Assembly: GCA_021613535.1 (NCBI GenBank)
Contig: CP075492.1
Span: 9,486,001 to 9,550,000 of the forward strand
Reading direction: 5' to 3'
From: Adineta vaga
Taxonomy: Eukaryota; Rotifera
Length of the DNA stretch: 64,000 nt
The notes beneath the pieces are model-generated. The model searched no databases, was not told where the DNA came from, and saw only the letters and a list, made by a program, of their open reading frames with translations. Shown here one piece after another: positions 15,440-31,007 of this stretch. Made by a program: the position numbers and the translations under genes. Position 1 is the first letter of the stretch; each line of letters starts with the position of its first letter.

Positions 15440-16435
15440 TTGACCTGATTAAGACATCAACGGATAGAAGAAGAAGAAAAAAAAGAAACAGAATAGAATA
15501 AGTATAACGATCAGTCAATGTTTTGGTTGGTGATAATAACTGCCAATGACATCAAACCTATTGACTGTCTTTGTCTTTAAGGGTAGTCAAGACATTCAGC
15601 CGTTGGCTTGACGTTCCATAATTTAATTTTAAATAGTAAATCGAATTAGATTCGATTTTTTTATTATTAATAAAAATATTGCTCACTATGTTTTCAGTTC
15701 ATATATCAGCGGACGAATAAATACTATCCGATCATGTGAAATTTTGGATAATAATATCGTTTAATTTATAGCTTTTCTTATTCAATAACGTAATGCCGTG
15801 CAAATATATGTGGAACCATTTCTTACTTTCAGTAAATCAAATCTCATTGAAATTTCATACAACTAATCAACATGTTCAATAATTTTTCTTCAATCGCTCA
15901 TGTATTCTGACATAATCGAACTATTTTCCAAATATTTGTAATATACATCTCTCAGATCAGATAATATTTTATTTCGATTGACTATTATGACGAGTAGATT
16001 CTATTTTCTTCATCACTATATATTAGATGTTATGGTGAAGAGAGATGGTTTGATCTTTCACGAAATTAGAACACTTTTTGTATTCAGTTATACATGAATT
16101 CATTTAAAAAATACATTATCCACTTATGCACTTCAATGAAACTTATTGTGACAAAAATCATTTTCTTTTCATAAATAATGTGAAAATCTCATCCAAAAAC
16201 TATCTATTCTTTCGGTTCTCTTACGTGCAGTAGGAAACGACAACTATCACCATGAGCGTTGTCTTAGCGAGCTTACGAAGAATGGTAGGTATAGTTGATT
16301 CACAGAAATGAGTCAAATTCTTGTCAGTCAAACGTCGTCGCTGTCAACGTGATTCAGAATTCATTGCATTAACGATAATTTTACAAAAATTTCGTTTATT
16401 TCGATGGATCAATCTAGTTGAACACTGTTTACAGT
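15440..16435. other. Divergent intergenic region, lectin-like gene to CFAP99
   Basis: About 1 kb of AT-rich sequence separates the minus-strand membrane protein from plus-strand CFAP99, so it must hold both promoters. The last 230 bases are less AT-rich and contain an X-box-like motif at 16258-16271. No coding signal was seen. Confidence 0.6.
16258..16271 (+). promoter_or_regulatory. X-box-like (RFX) motif upstream of CFAP99
   Basis: GTTGTCTTAGCGAG matches 12 of 14 positions of the nematode X-box consensus RYYNYYATRRNRAC. It lies 164 bp before the CFAP99 ATG. It shares the core TGTCTTAGC with the motif next to TTC29. Binding is inferred only. Confidence 0.35.
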
Positions 16436-18735
16436 ATGAGTATGGCTCAACGAAGTCAAGATGAATATAGTGAATTGTTCTATCATTCTGTACAAGTATT
16501 GAATGATTATGATGTTAAAATAACGGAAAAAACATTCTTGGACGAATATTTCCAATCACATCAAGTATTTTTCCTAAGAAATTTCTCTGCTAAATTATTA
16601 GACATTCTATTTTTGCAGGTATCAAATCAGTCATTTGTATCAATAGTATTGATTGATTGTACGCGTCATGGAACTTTACTTAACATTCTTCTAGAAACAT
16701 TCTGTAAAATTAATGAAATTCATCTACAAAATTCAGAAGAAAATATCTATCGAGGTTCTTTCTGATATAAAATTTTTCCATTATAATTTCTTTTCATTAC
16801 ATGTTTTAGTCCTTATCTATCTGATCTTTTTCCAACTCGATTCGATTGGATTTCAATTTTTTCGAGACATGATTATTGCAATAAATTTACCACAAGCATA
16901 TGAGGTAAGCTGATCATATAACGACGAAAAGACAAGAGTTTTATGAAGTGACATCGTGAATAAAAGATTATACCGATATGTACTATCTCTAATCATGTTT
17001 TTATCTAGTTGTTACATTTTCTCATCAACGAAACACATTTGTTAACAATCAAAACTGAATGTATCAAATTATATGAAGAAAAATATATTCAAGAACAAAT
17101 TATTCGAGTAATCCAAAGGTAACTAGAACAAATTCTCAATAGTATATACTTGATTATTGTGATTTTTCCTATGTAGATATCTTGTCGATTTACGTGATCT
17201 TACGAATAAAATCAAAGAACAAGTATCTACACGTCCATCATCCGAACGATCGATAAAATTCAAACCATTTAATCTAACTAAGCCAAAACCAGTACGATCA
17301 AATATGTTTATCCATATCTTTCATATATAATTTACAATTTTAGATTTCACAAGTGAATGAATGTCGACCAACATCGAAACAACAAACTAAATATGAAAAA
17401 CCTCAAAAAATTATTTCTCATCATCAAAGTTTACAAAATCTAAAGAAGAAACGAGCGACTTCTGTCGTAGAAAAATCTAAACCTAACGACGAAAAACAGA
17501 AAAATCTTCAAGTAAATCGTTTTCAAGCTAATCCGCCACCATCGAAATCTCAAGTCTATTTTGTTCGTTTCGTCTCAAATCTCTTTCTACAATATTTCTA
17601 ACTTTAATTCTAGACAAGTAAAATTCCAGTGAAACTAAACATTGCTACTGTACTTAAAGAACATCAATTTTATAAGAAACAAGAAGAAGATGTTTGTCGA
17701 CGTTTAAATGATCTTGAAGCTGGTGGTAAACATGCTCATGAATTTCTTCAATGGCAACAGTCAAAACGCAAACAAGATAATGAACAAGAACATCATGCTA
17801 TTGCACGAAAAAATTTAGAAAGCAAAATTAGTTATGAAGAAGCTATATTAGCTAAACAACGTGTGATAGATGAGAATCGACAAAAAGCTGATAAATTAAA
17901 ATGTCAAACACGTGAAATAATCGAAATTCATGTTCGAGAAAAACTTCACAAAGAACAAAAAATGAAGTAAATTGATTTATATGAGAAGAAAAGTCTTTCT
18001 TAATTTTAATATTTTTTCTAGACAACTTATTGAAGAAGTTGTAAATGGAAGAGATAATGCAAAATTAGCTCAACAGAAACTTCGACAATATAAAATAGAT
18101 TTTGTAAAACAATATAAAGATGATGTTAAACAACTAATGAAACAAACACTTGAAGAGGTATGTAGATTAATTCATACAAAGTTGGTTTTTATCCCATTAT
18201 CAAGAAACGGTTTTGCATCTTATTTATTCTTCTTTCTATAGGCTGAAATTGAAATGCGACAACGTAGTGAATTAATTCAACAAATTCGTGCTATTGAATC
18301 CATTCCAATTGATCGATCGAAACCTATTGATCATACATCTATAGTTGGACATGGTGTACATAATGAAATGTCATTAATTGAATTACATGAACGTCTTGAA
18401 CGTCTTAAATTAGAACGAGACAAAGAACGTGAAGCTCGACATGATCAAATAATTAAAGAAAAACAAACAAAAGAAAAATTATTAACAACTACAGCTCAAC
18501 GTATCGCGAAACATCGAAATGAATTGTCCACACAAACTGTTGTAAAGTATAATATGAGTTTATATTCAATATAGTCAAGTAAACAAAAAAAGAAAATGCG
18601 TATTCTATCTTTAGAAAGCATCGAGAAACCAGTGCTCCATCTATTCTTAATCGACAGAATTCTGAACTTGTTGAATTAAAAAATCATTTACAGACAAGAA
18701 AAACTCAACGTTTAACGAAAGAAATTCTTGTTTAA
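16436..18735 (+). CDS. CFAP99: Cilia- and flagella-associated protein 99 homologue
   Basis: Axoneme-associated coiled-coil protein. The ATG at 16436 (MSMAQRSQDEYSELFYHSV) is preferred; no earlier in-frame ATG was seen. The N-terminal exons (to about 17300) are mixed alpha-helical with FPTRFDW. A Lys/Ser-rich linker (17353-17560) follows. The C-terminal half, from about 17629, is a long charged coiled coil: LNDLEAGGKHAHEFLQWQ, SYEEAILAKQRVIDENRQKA, LRQYKIDFVKQYKDDVKQLM, EIEMRQRSELIQQIRAIESI and the well-conserved GHGVHNEMSLIELHERLERLK. These blocks occur in this order in vertebrate CFAP99. The last exon begins at about 18616 and ends TKEILV at 18735; its junction is in phase (VVK-KHRETSAPS). 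It is the first of a long same-strand run and is 65 bp from the next ATG, so its terminator must be compact or overlapping. Confidence 0.8.
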
Positions 18736-18800
18736 ATAAATTTTATTTTTGTTCTTCATTGATTTTGTTGTATTAGAACTTAACATTTATTTTGTAGATT

Positions 18801-20756
18801 ATGGAAAGATTACGTCGTAAGTTTTTCAAATCAAAAATTAAATCTAGTCCAACGACATCAACAGCAAGTATAGTTAGACGACAAGATCAGCTATTGCCGA
18901 TGAAATGATGATTTTCTTTTAGATTTATATAGAAAACATAGCAATGATAATGAAAAAACGTATCTCGATACGAAAAATAGTGAAATTTCCAAAATTACTT
19001 CATATTTTGATCCTATTGCAGACGAATTACTTACGATTGCAAAAAAATCCGTGAGAAAAATCATTTTTTGATTAATATAAAAGAATATCTCATCATCTGT
19101 TCTTTAGTCTCATACGATTCGATTAGCAAATCTTCATGATGATCTTTTACATGTGAAAATGTTAATTACACAGAAATTTAAAGAAAATTCCAAAGAACTC
19201 TTCGATTCAAATAAACAAATTAATATGTTAAAACGACAAGTGAACAAACAATCGATCGATTCGGATCTTGATCCAGAAAGTTCATTGAACACAAGATATA
19301 ATCGATCATTTACAAGCGATCATAGCATGGCTGATGTGAGAATCATACTCACAACGTAAATAGACGCAGCTTGTGCGTGTAGATATCTAACAAACATTCT
19401 CATTAATTATACTAATAAAAACTTTCTATTGATAAAAAACAATCATCCGTATATTTCCATTTCTCTTTTCCTAGTCAACATCTCATCATTCATTATGGTC
19501 ACCAAATACTACAATATTAAGTTCTTCCTTAATAACACCTGTATTTCGTCGTCGTTTAGCTGAAACATCTGTTTCAGAAATGAATCATTCATCTGTTATA
19601 CAAGAACATTTTGTTTATCTTTATCAACAATTATGTTCAAATTGTTCGAAATGTTCATGTTATCAATCATTTATTCGAAATCAAATTGAATTAGAATATT
19701 TATCGATCTGTTCATACAATGAACAATTAAAAGGTGAAAATGATCTTTTACAACGTCTTCTTGCTGATTGTAAACATTCTTATGAACAACAATATGTATT
19801 ATTTAGTCAATATGAACAGTATCTTATTGAATATGAACAATGTATACAAATTCAATATGAACTTATTAAAGCTTTACAACAATATATTGATCGTTTTCAA
19901 CTATCATTCGATTCACGAAAACACATAGTAAATACTCATGACAATGATATCTATCTCAAATCAATGGAGCATACAACGAAAGAAACAATATGATGGAGGA
20001 AATAGGTAAGTTCTGTTCTGTTCTTTTTTCTGAGGAGGTCAAATGAGAATGAAGAATGAAAAAAAATTACTTCTACCACCTCTGGTGGGGATCGAACCCA
20101 CGATCTTTGGATTAGAAGTCCAACGCGTTAATCCGCTTCGCCACAGAGGCATAGCATTCTATGTCAATAAATTCAGTTCCAAAATGAAACAAAATTTAGA
20201 GCGAAGATTGAATTGAAAATAAGTTTTTCCATTTTAGTGAACTTCATCGTACGATCTCTTTATTACAAGAACAATCTCAACGATATTTATCACAATTACC
20301 AAAACGTGCTCAATTATTTTCATATACTCATGAACAATTTCATCCTCCACCGAATATTTCTGGTATTGTTGATATTGCTGATTTAGAAATTTCCATTTTA
20401 CTCGTTGATTTATTAACATTAAAACATGATAATAATGAATTACGTTGGACAAATGATCGTCTATTACGTGAAAAGAAAGTTTATAAAAGTAAAAGTTCTC
20501 TTTTAGAATTAACCAATAAATATTTCAATGAAAATAATGAAGATGATATTTTCACTGATGATTCAACGAATGAACTTATTCAACGTGAAAAAACTCTTCG
20601 TTTATATGTTTATCGTCTTTATGATCTATTACAAACAACAACAAAACAACTCGAAGATCGACAAACATATTATGAAACACTTATACATCAATTCAATGCA
20701 AGACATAGAGAATTAATTGATCATATTCGACAAAATGAACAAAGGAAAAAGAATTA
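18801..20756 (+). CDS. MCC: MCC (colorectal mutant cancer protein) homologue, coiled coil
   Basis: MCC is a cytoplasmic coiled-coil scaffold tied to Wnt and cell-migration control. Collinear blocks are visible: LKGENDLLQRLLADCK and YEQCIQIQYELIKALQQYI (about 19720-19890), ELHRTISLLQEQ (20239), IADLEISILLVDLLTLKHDNNELR (about 20370) and NELIQREKTLRLYVYRLYDLL (about 20570). The proposed start is 18801 with a 16-nt coding exon; the 5' end is uncertain because human MCC has several hundred more N-terminal residues. To keep frame, a 55-bp intron with a weak acceptor (19928-19982) must be removed, and then a 232-bp intron (20006-20237) that carries a tRNA on the opposite strand. Without the first splice the frame stops at 19993. 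The C-terminus (NEQRKKN) lacks the PDZ-binding end known in vertebrate MCC, so the protein is shorter at both ends. Confidence 0.7.
20077..20150 (-). tRNA. tRNA-Arg (anticodon TCT)
   Basis: The minus strand folds as a complete cloverleaf. The acceptor stem is GCCTCTG with CAGAGGT (one G-T pair at the first position), followed by discriminator G. The D arm is GCG...CGC with GCGGATTAA in the loop. The anticodon stem TTGGA/TCCAA encloses loop CTTCTAA with TCT in the anticodon place. The T arm is GTGGG-TTCGATC-CCCAC. There is no intron in the tRNA. T34 (as U) reads AGA Arg codons. The D-arm region and T loop supply the usual internal A and B boxes for RNA polymerase III. It lies antisense within the 232-bp intron of the MCC homologue. 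A run of A on the plus strand just left of it (about 20059-20066) gives a T run as Pol III terminator. Confidence 0.96.
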
Positions 20757-21344
20757 AATCCATATGTTTTGTTTTAAAACTTTTTCCGTATCACATGTGA
20801 TAATCTTTCTTTTTTTTTTAGTATTTTGCACAACGTGAAATAAAACTAACTTAGATTTTTATTGTTGATTCTTCAAACATCATATAATAACTTTTCTTTT
20901 TCATTATCATAATACCCAAAGTACGCTCATAACCTTCGTGTTGTTCTATTTTACTGTTTTGATTATAAAAACAGAAGAAATGATAAGATAATAATAATGA
21001 CACATCAAACAAGGTGCCTCGCTCATTTTTTTCGTTATATTATTCAGTATGGTCACATACACTTGACCCTTCAGCAAAGCTCTGTTTGAATACATACACA
21101 TATAATCAGATAGTCACGGACAAATATATGGATAACGACGCAAAATGGACGATGGAGAGAATGTTTGACGATACACAATGTAGCGAAAAAGAAAAAGAAT
21201 ATGCAGAACGAAACGAAAACAGTCACACATAGCCTAATACGTTCTGTTCGTGGGTCACGACGACGAAAGGGAAAAACGTCATCTATTTGTTTTTGAAGTT
21301 GAGAAATGTTTTTCTTGCACAGTATATTGTCTATTCAGTAAAAT
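20757..21344. other. Intergenic, MCC homologue to TBC1D25-like gene
   Basis: About 590 bp. The frame at 21014-21232 is not conserved-looking. A slightly GC-richer stretch at 21235-21290 is a likely promoter or 5' UTR for the downstream RabGAP gene. Nothing else was seen. Confidence 0.5.
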
Positions 21345-23528
21345 ATGGTATCTACTAATGACATACAAATGAATTCATCATATTCATCATTAATTACGGA
21401 TAATTATTGTAGATGTCATAATAATGATGAGGTAATGTTTTATATCTGTAATCATACGTATAAGTTCAATAGATCAATAACTTCTTCGAATTCTACTTTA
21501 TATATTATAGGCTGGATCAAACTTTACACCTACAAATACGCATCGTCATTCACAACGAGATGTTCATCTGTCCAATATCGCAATTTTTATGATATCGGTA
21601 TATTATACATAGAAACATATATATTAAAATAAACAGATTTTTGAACGTATTTATGTTTTATAGTTGAATAGAAATAATATTTGTCAAACACAAAAAATCT
21701 TCTCTGTTGATCTTCCATTATTATCTTATTCATTTATTGTACGATTAATCAATCGAGCATTTCATCTACATTCAAATTTTACTATTCAAACAAAAGATCA
21801 TTTCATAATTACGGATGATTTTGATCTTGATGGTTCGATGATGAAACAAATCGATGAACATCATCATCTGGAATTTATTGCTAATCAATATGATATTGAT
21901 GATTGGTGTATTATTGAAGATGATTTAAATGATAATTTTGATTTATTTGAAATTGATAGTAATTCTATTCTAGTAACTATTAAATCAATCTATCATCAAC
22001 CAGAAACTTTACTACGAAAAGCAACAAATTGGTTTCATGGTTCAGTTAATCTTTTATCAAGTAACTGTTTAACAAAAGATGAATTCTTTCAAATGTTAGA
22101 TCCAATTACTGGTCGTTTGTTAAATGAAGAGAATTTTCGACGACGTATCTATGAAAATGGTTGTGAACAGTCTATACGAAAGATTGTTTGGTGTTATTTA
22201 TTTCAAATATTTAATCAAACAATGACAAATGATGATAAAATTCAATATACAATCAAAGCAAAAGAACGCTATAATGAGTAAGTTATGCAATTGAGAATAG
22301 TTTTAGAATTTTTTCTAATTTTGAATTGTATCTTGTTTTTAGAATGAAACAAGCCTGGCAAAGTAAACAAGAATCAGAAATTCTTATGCTAGAAAATTTA
22401 ATAGAAAAGGATGTTACACGTACAGATAGTTCAGTGAAATTTTTTGATAATAAACAAAATTTATCTCGAGAAAAACTTCTAAATATTCTTATGACATATT
22501 GTGTTTATCATCCTGAACCTGGTTATGCTCAAGGTTAGTTCAAATATAAATGTGGATCTTATGTCGTTGTGTTTGTTATTTTTCTTGTTTTGCATATAGG
22601 TATGACAGATATGGCTGCACCAATTTTATATGTAATACGTGATGAAGCATTAGCCTATGCGTGTTTTTGTGCATTGATGCGTTATATGACTCCATTATTC
22701 CATTCGGATGGTATTGCAATGAATCGTCGTTTAGATTTATTAAGAAAAACTATTCAAGCAATCGATATGGAATTATGGAATAAAATTGAACAATGTGATA
22801 TTAGTTCGTAGAGTTTGTTTTTCATGTAGAAACTATTTGATTAGATTGTGATGTGAATTTTAGGTAATTTAATGTTTGCTTATCGTTGGTTATTATTAGA
22901 TTGTAAACGTGAATTTCCATTTAAAGATATATTTCGTGTTTTTGAAACATTATGGGCATCATTACCAATTGATCGATTTGAATTAAATAATAATTCTTGT
23001 TCCGATATCGATGATTTATGTCCATCATCGATTTGTTCACATCGTTATCCATCAATAATGTCATCAATAACAAATACAATTCTTTCATCACATTCTTGTT
23101 CATCAATTCCTGATGAAATACAATCAGAACATTCAAGTATTGATGGCGGTGATTCTGGTTATCGTGATGAACAAATTGCTACTCTTTGTGATTTACATTC
23201 GAATTATTCTCTAAAAGAAAATATCACCATTGCATCGTGTATACCTTTAGAAAAATGGTTAACAAATTTTTCTCAAATTGATAATGAAAGTGATTATTCC
23301 AATATGTTTACAATCTTTCTTTGTATTGCTTTACTTGAACAAAATCGTTTATCAATTATGCAAGTATCAACAGTTAATCTTGATAATGATGATCATATTG
23401 GATTTTATTTTACACGTCTTGTTCGACAAAATGATGCTAAACAAGCATTAAAATTAGCACGACATTATCATAAACAATATGTCGTTTTTCAAATGAGAAT
23501 TAAACAATTATTATCAATCAATAAGTGA
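21345..23528 (+). CDS. TBC1D25: TBC1D25-like RabGAP
   Basis: TBC-domain GTPase-activating protein. In vertebrates TBC1D25 acts on Rab33B and controls autophagosome maturation. Exons run from about 21345-21431, 21512-21592, 21664-22278, 22343-22534, 22600-22807 and 22864-23528. The N-terminal 150 residues resemble the acidic PB1-like region of TBC1D25. The TBC domain starts near LTKDEFFQMLDPITGRL with FRRRIYENGCEQSIRKIVW, as in TBC1D25 (polarity IYxGGxxxSLRKxVW). Both catalytic fingers are present: the arginine finger in IEKDVTRTD (Arg codon 22419-22421) and the glutamine finger in GYAQGMTD (split by the intron after about 22534). Then come FCALMRYM, FHSDGIAM and FAYRWLLLDCKREFPF. A Ser-rich acidic insert (about 22990-23170) precedes a C-terminal helix. 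Both GAP residues are intact, so it should be active. Confidence 0.87.
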
Positions 23529-24144
23529 TAATTTTCTTATTTTACTTCTCTAATCTTTCAATATTGATTATCTTCAGTCAGCCATAACAAATCTTCATAT
23601 TCGACGGTGATTATATTCTATCAATATCATTCTTGCCTTCTGTTTACTTTTAGATGTAATTCTCTCTCTCTCTCTTTCTTTTTTTCTGTTCTTGATTGAC
23701 ATAGGATAATTTGTATTGAAATTATGTTCTTCTTCTTTTTTTTTCGTTCTTTTAATGTTAAACATTGAATGAATAAGAATAGTTCAATAAATAAAGAAAT
23801 CAAGTTCTTCTGTAGATGAACAATATCTGTCTGTGAATGATAAATTCCTTTTTTGTTGTGTTTTTGTATGTTATCAAACGTGTTCGTTGATTGGTTAATT
23901 GAGTTTACCAGTTAAAATCATTCTCTTTCTTAACCTCCTCTAAAAAACAATGAATTAAAATTGAAAAATAAAATCTTAAAATGCAAATTAATAATCAATG
24001 AATTATTTTTTCGACAAAAAATAATTTCTTTTTTTTCATACGAAAAAATAAACAAACAACTAGAGGTCAACACAACGAATCATTTCAATATGTTTCAGAT
24101 GGATTAATTCATTTCTATTCTATTCGATTCACATCATTAGAATA
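23529..24144. other. Intergenic, TBC1D25-like gene to first SMAD
   Basis: About 615 bp of AT-rich DNA with a CT run near 23661-23681 and poly-T/poly-A tracts. Likely 3' UTR (AATAAA at about 23789) followed by promoter. No coding signal. Confidence 0.5.
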
Positions 24145-25784
<1,640 letters not shown>

Positions 25785-25870
25785 ACAAAAATGTTTTTCT
25801 TTTTTTTCTCAATTGTTATGTTCGCTTTTAGTCTTGTATATTTATTTGTTCATTTTATTTATCATAAATA

Positions 25871-25910
25871 TTGTGTGTGTCTGCGTGTGTGTGTATATAT
25901 ATATATATAT
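25871..25910. repeat. TG and TA dinucleotide tracts
   Basis: TG units run into CG/TG and then about nine TA units, between the first SMAD and the eL42 start codon 66 bp further on. They probably lie in the short eL42 promoter. Confidence 0.8.
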
Positions 25911-25975
25911 CTACAACTACCTATATACATGTTTGTTTAAACGTTTAATGAATATTTCTAGATCGAATTAAAATC

Positions 25976-26296
25976 ATGGTCAACGTTCCAAAAACTCGTC
26001 GTACATTTTGCAAAGGAAAAAATTGCAAAAAACATACTTTACATAAAGTATCACAATATAAGAAAGGCAAAGATAGTGTTCATGCTCAAGGTAAACGTCG
26101 TTACGATATGAAACAAAAAGGTTATGGTGGTCAAAAGAAACCTGTGTTTCATAAAAAAGCTAAAACAACAAAGAAAATTGTCTTACGTATGGAATGTACC
26201 GAATGTAAATTTAAGAAACAATTAGCTATCAAACGCACCAAACATTTCGAATTAGGTGCAGAGAAAAAGAAGAAAAATCAAGTTATCAGTTATTAA
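25976..26296 (+). CDS. RPL36A: Large-subunit ribosomal protein eL42
   Basis: Cytosolic 60S protein at the E-site exit for deacylated tRNA. It is a single exon of 106 residues, the usual length. It starts [20 protein letters not shown] and contains the zinc-finger cysteines CKGKNC and [26 protein letters not shown] keeps the proline at the cycloheximide-contact position, where Gln gives resistance in some yeasts. It ends VISY. It lies between two SMAD genes on the same strand, with only 191 bp from the upstream stop, so its promoter must be short and cannot extend far without overlapping the SMAD 3' UTR. Confidence 0.98.
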   Translation: MVNVPKTRRTFCKGKNCKKHTLHKVSQYKKGKDSVHAQGKRRYDMKQKGYGGQKKPVFHKKAKTTKKIVLRMECTECKFKKQLAIKRTKHFELGAEKKKKNQVISY

Positions 26297-27803
26297 ACAA
26301 ATTCAACGACAAACAAACAATTATTTTACCATCCAAATTTTGTTTTGCTTTTGTTTGTTGGAATAGAAAAAATTTGTTTATTTTTATTTCTGTTATCACG
26401 AATTGACAACATCACAATTCGTTCAATGAAACACAAAAAAAAACAATAAAATATAATTCCGATATTTGTTTGTTTTTTTTTCTAGATTTTATCGCATAAT
26501 ATTAGTGAGATGTGTTGGCGTTTTTTTGATTCGTTCGTAAACAATAGATGAAAATAAGTCTGTCTCGACAGGAGTGGGTAGCGAGTGTACCTATTAATCA
26601 CATCAAGTAAGAACATTTTTCATAATCTATTGTTCTGATTTGGTGATTTTGTTATGTATATAAGAAAACAAATAGTTACCTTAATGTAGGATGAAATTTC
26701 TTCGAATTTACATTTGATAACAATAATTAACATGCCATTATATTTTTTTCATTAAGCTGCGTCTATGAGCATTTCTTGCTTCTTTTAAAATAAGCTTCTT
26801 TTTCTCTTCTGATGAAATAGAAAAACAAGATCGACAACAGGTTATATTTAGAAGAAGAAAAAGAATGATAGCTTTTCTTACCATCACTTGATAAATATTA
26901 AATATGCATGAATTCTTTCTTAGAAGAAGCATATTCCGCGAAATGATAGACGAGTTTTGATTTATCATTGTCAATTAGCAATAGACTATGAAAATTGTTA
27001 GTACAAGATGTTTCTCTTCACTTCTTTAAGTAGATATGAGAACTAAGCTGTACTTCTTTTCTTTTCTTTTCAGAAGACAATCCCACAGGCATGACATTGA
27101 CTATAAAAGACCAATGAATGACTACATGAGAAAAAACACGACGTTGTAGTCATCTCTCGTCGAGAATTTTCCTTTTTTCTATAAATAGACAAATATTTAG
27201 TGACATTCTTACAGCACATATCTACACTTTATAAATTTTAAGGTCGTTGCATACTGGTTCATAGGATAGCTGTTTTTATTTTTTTTATCTAAAGAATCTC
27301 TTAGATTAAATAACATCCGGAAGAATAAACTGTTTCAATGTACTAGTCTAATCAAATCTTTAAAAAGAACGAAATGTCGATGGTAATATAAGAAGTAGAA
27401 AACGGTAATTATATCGAGATTTCATTGAAAAAAGAAAAAGAAAGAAAGATAATTAGTAAAAATATATGTCATAGTAGTATTTTGATGAGTTGTTCTATAT
27501 GCATGTGTGTGTGTGTTACAACCTTTCAAAAAGATATTTTTTTTGTCGAATAGGAAAAATCTTCCTTTTCTTTATAATGATGTTTTTTTCTTCGAGCTTT
27601 ACGATAAATAAAGTTCCTTCATCTAGAAGAGAAAAAAAAGAGCGTCAAAGTCATTTTAGCTACTTCCATCATGAGAAGATTTCATGATAAACTATTATTA
27701 TACTTGAAGAGTAATTAATATATTATATGAACGTCATATTTTAGATTTTTCCATGTCTTAAATCAAGTGAATTGCTTACTGATTGATAGCAATTAAATTT
27801 CAA
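26297..27803. other. 1.5-kb region between eL42 and second SMAD
   Basis: Contains the eL42 3' UTR (AATAAA at about 26444-26449) and then AT-rich sequence with no conserved frame. A short minus-strand frame at 26738-26974 has a hydrophobic segment (MVRKAIILFLLLNIT) followed by a Lys/Arg-rich tail, but nothing supports it as a gene. The SMAD promoter should be in the last few hundred bases. Confidence 0.5.
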
Positions 27804-29669
<1,866 letters not shown>

Positions 29670-29881
29670 CAAGTTTCTTACGTTCTTTCTAATAGACTCT
29701 CGAACAACCGGTTTTTATTTTGTCAATTTTCTGTATTGTTTCTTTTTCTGTAAATACGCAATCTTATTCTAATTATTATTCGTAAAAAAAAGCACGATAT
29801 CTACTTAAATATAATTATTTTTGTGATGGTGTTTAATTCTTTCTAGAAAGAAACAAATTACAAAGAAACAAAACTAACAAC

Positions 29882-30329
29882 ATGTCATCAGGATTCAAAG
29901 TTGAAACAATTTCTCCAGGAAATGGTTTGTAATTGAGTTAAATCTATTAATAAAGTTTTTTGTTTTGTTATTGTGTACCTAGGTGATCATCCAAAATCAG
30001 GTCAACGCGTTACTGTTCATTATACAGGTACCTTGACAAATGGAAAAAAATTCGATTCATCACGTGACCGTAATAAACCATTTCAATTTACTCTTGGCAA
30101 AGGAGAAGTCATTAAAGTAAAGAACGAAATTATGTTCATCGAATTGATTTATCATTTTGATACTATTTCATAGGGTTGGGATCAAGGTGTTGCTCAGATG
30201 TCAAAAGGTGAACGTGCAACCATTACATGTCCACCTGATTATGCTTATGGCAAGGAAGGTGTTGGCAATGGTTTGATTCCAGGCAATTCGACATTACTCT
30301 TTGATGTTGAATTAATTGATTTCAAATAA
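29882..30329 (+). CDS. FKBP1A: FKBP12-type peptidyl-prolyl isomerase
   Basis: Small cytosolic cis-trans prolyl isomerase that binds FK506/rapamycin. In animals it also docks on the GS region of TGF-beta/BMP type I receptors and on calcium-release channels. Three exons: 29882-29923, 29983-30116 and about 30174-30329, giving about 110 residues (family usual 108). Key pocket residues are visible: [34 protein letters not shown] with the floor Trp, PPDYAYG, and [11 protein letters not shown] at the end. No signal peptide or TPR domain, so it is the cytosolic FKBP12 type. It starts 212 bp after the second SMAD. Confidence 0.97.
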
Positions 30330-31007
30330 ATGATAACCATCTTGCTCAATGAAAATCAAGCAAAAAACAGACATTTCGATGTAGTGAAAGTTTTCAAAAC
30401 TCCTTTTTCGCTTTTCTTTTTCCTTTATCCTAGCTCTAACTTACTCTTTTTATGTCTTTGCTCAATGATAGCAGATGATAGTTTAAATGCATCGTGTTTA
30501 TTATGACAACATAAAATAAAAACACAGTATTTCAACGAAAAATAAAAGATACATTTTTTTGTTATTTTGAAGCAAGACAACATTCAATGGATAAAAACTT
30601 TACTAATTGTATGAGAATATTTCTTTTCAATCGTTTGAGAAAAGGAATGATTCAAATCTGCCTAGTATTTTAATCACGTATATAATGACTATAACTGTTC
30701 AAATGATTTTTTTAAATATTTAAAAATAGTCTAACGAATTGAATTCAGTTATGGATAAGGGTTTATATTTGAAAAAGTTAAACTTAAGAATGTCAGTTAT
30801 TGTCCTTTGCAATATTTGCACTTGAAGACATCGTCAATTGGTTCATTCATATTTTCAGACAAACCCTGGATAGATATGTATGTATGTGTGAAAAGGACGA
30901 AAAGAAAAATGTATCCTATTATCTATTCGATGTTTTCAAATCATTTCCATCTATTTCTCTTCATATATACGCATACACATGTATTCTTAACGATATAGTA
31001 TTCTATC
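30330..31007. other. Intergenic, FKBP12 to 3CxxC gene
   Basis: About 680 bp. AATAAA at about 30515 and 30541 fits the FKBP12 3' end. The rest is AT-rich with no conserved frame. Confidence 0.5.

Noticed and set aside
18801-18905. Reading straight through the first MCC exon to give a Lys/Arg-rich 36-residue N-terminus
   Set aside because: It stops in frame without a usable donor; only the GTAAGT at 18817 joins the next exon in the right phase.
20234-20756. Separate second coiled-coil gene starting after the tRNA
   Set aside because: Its blocks continue the MCC order from the exon before, and a phase-correct splice exists, so one gene is the simpler reading.
26738-26974. Minus-strand 78-aa frame with a hydrophobic segment
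   Set aside because: No splice partners, no recognisable family, and an AT-rich segment easily yields such a helix.
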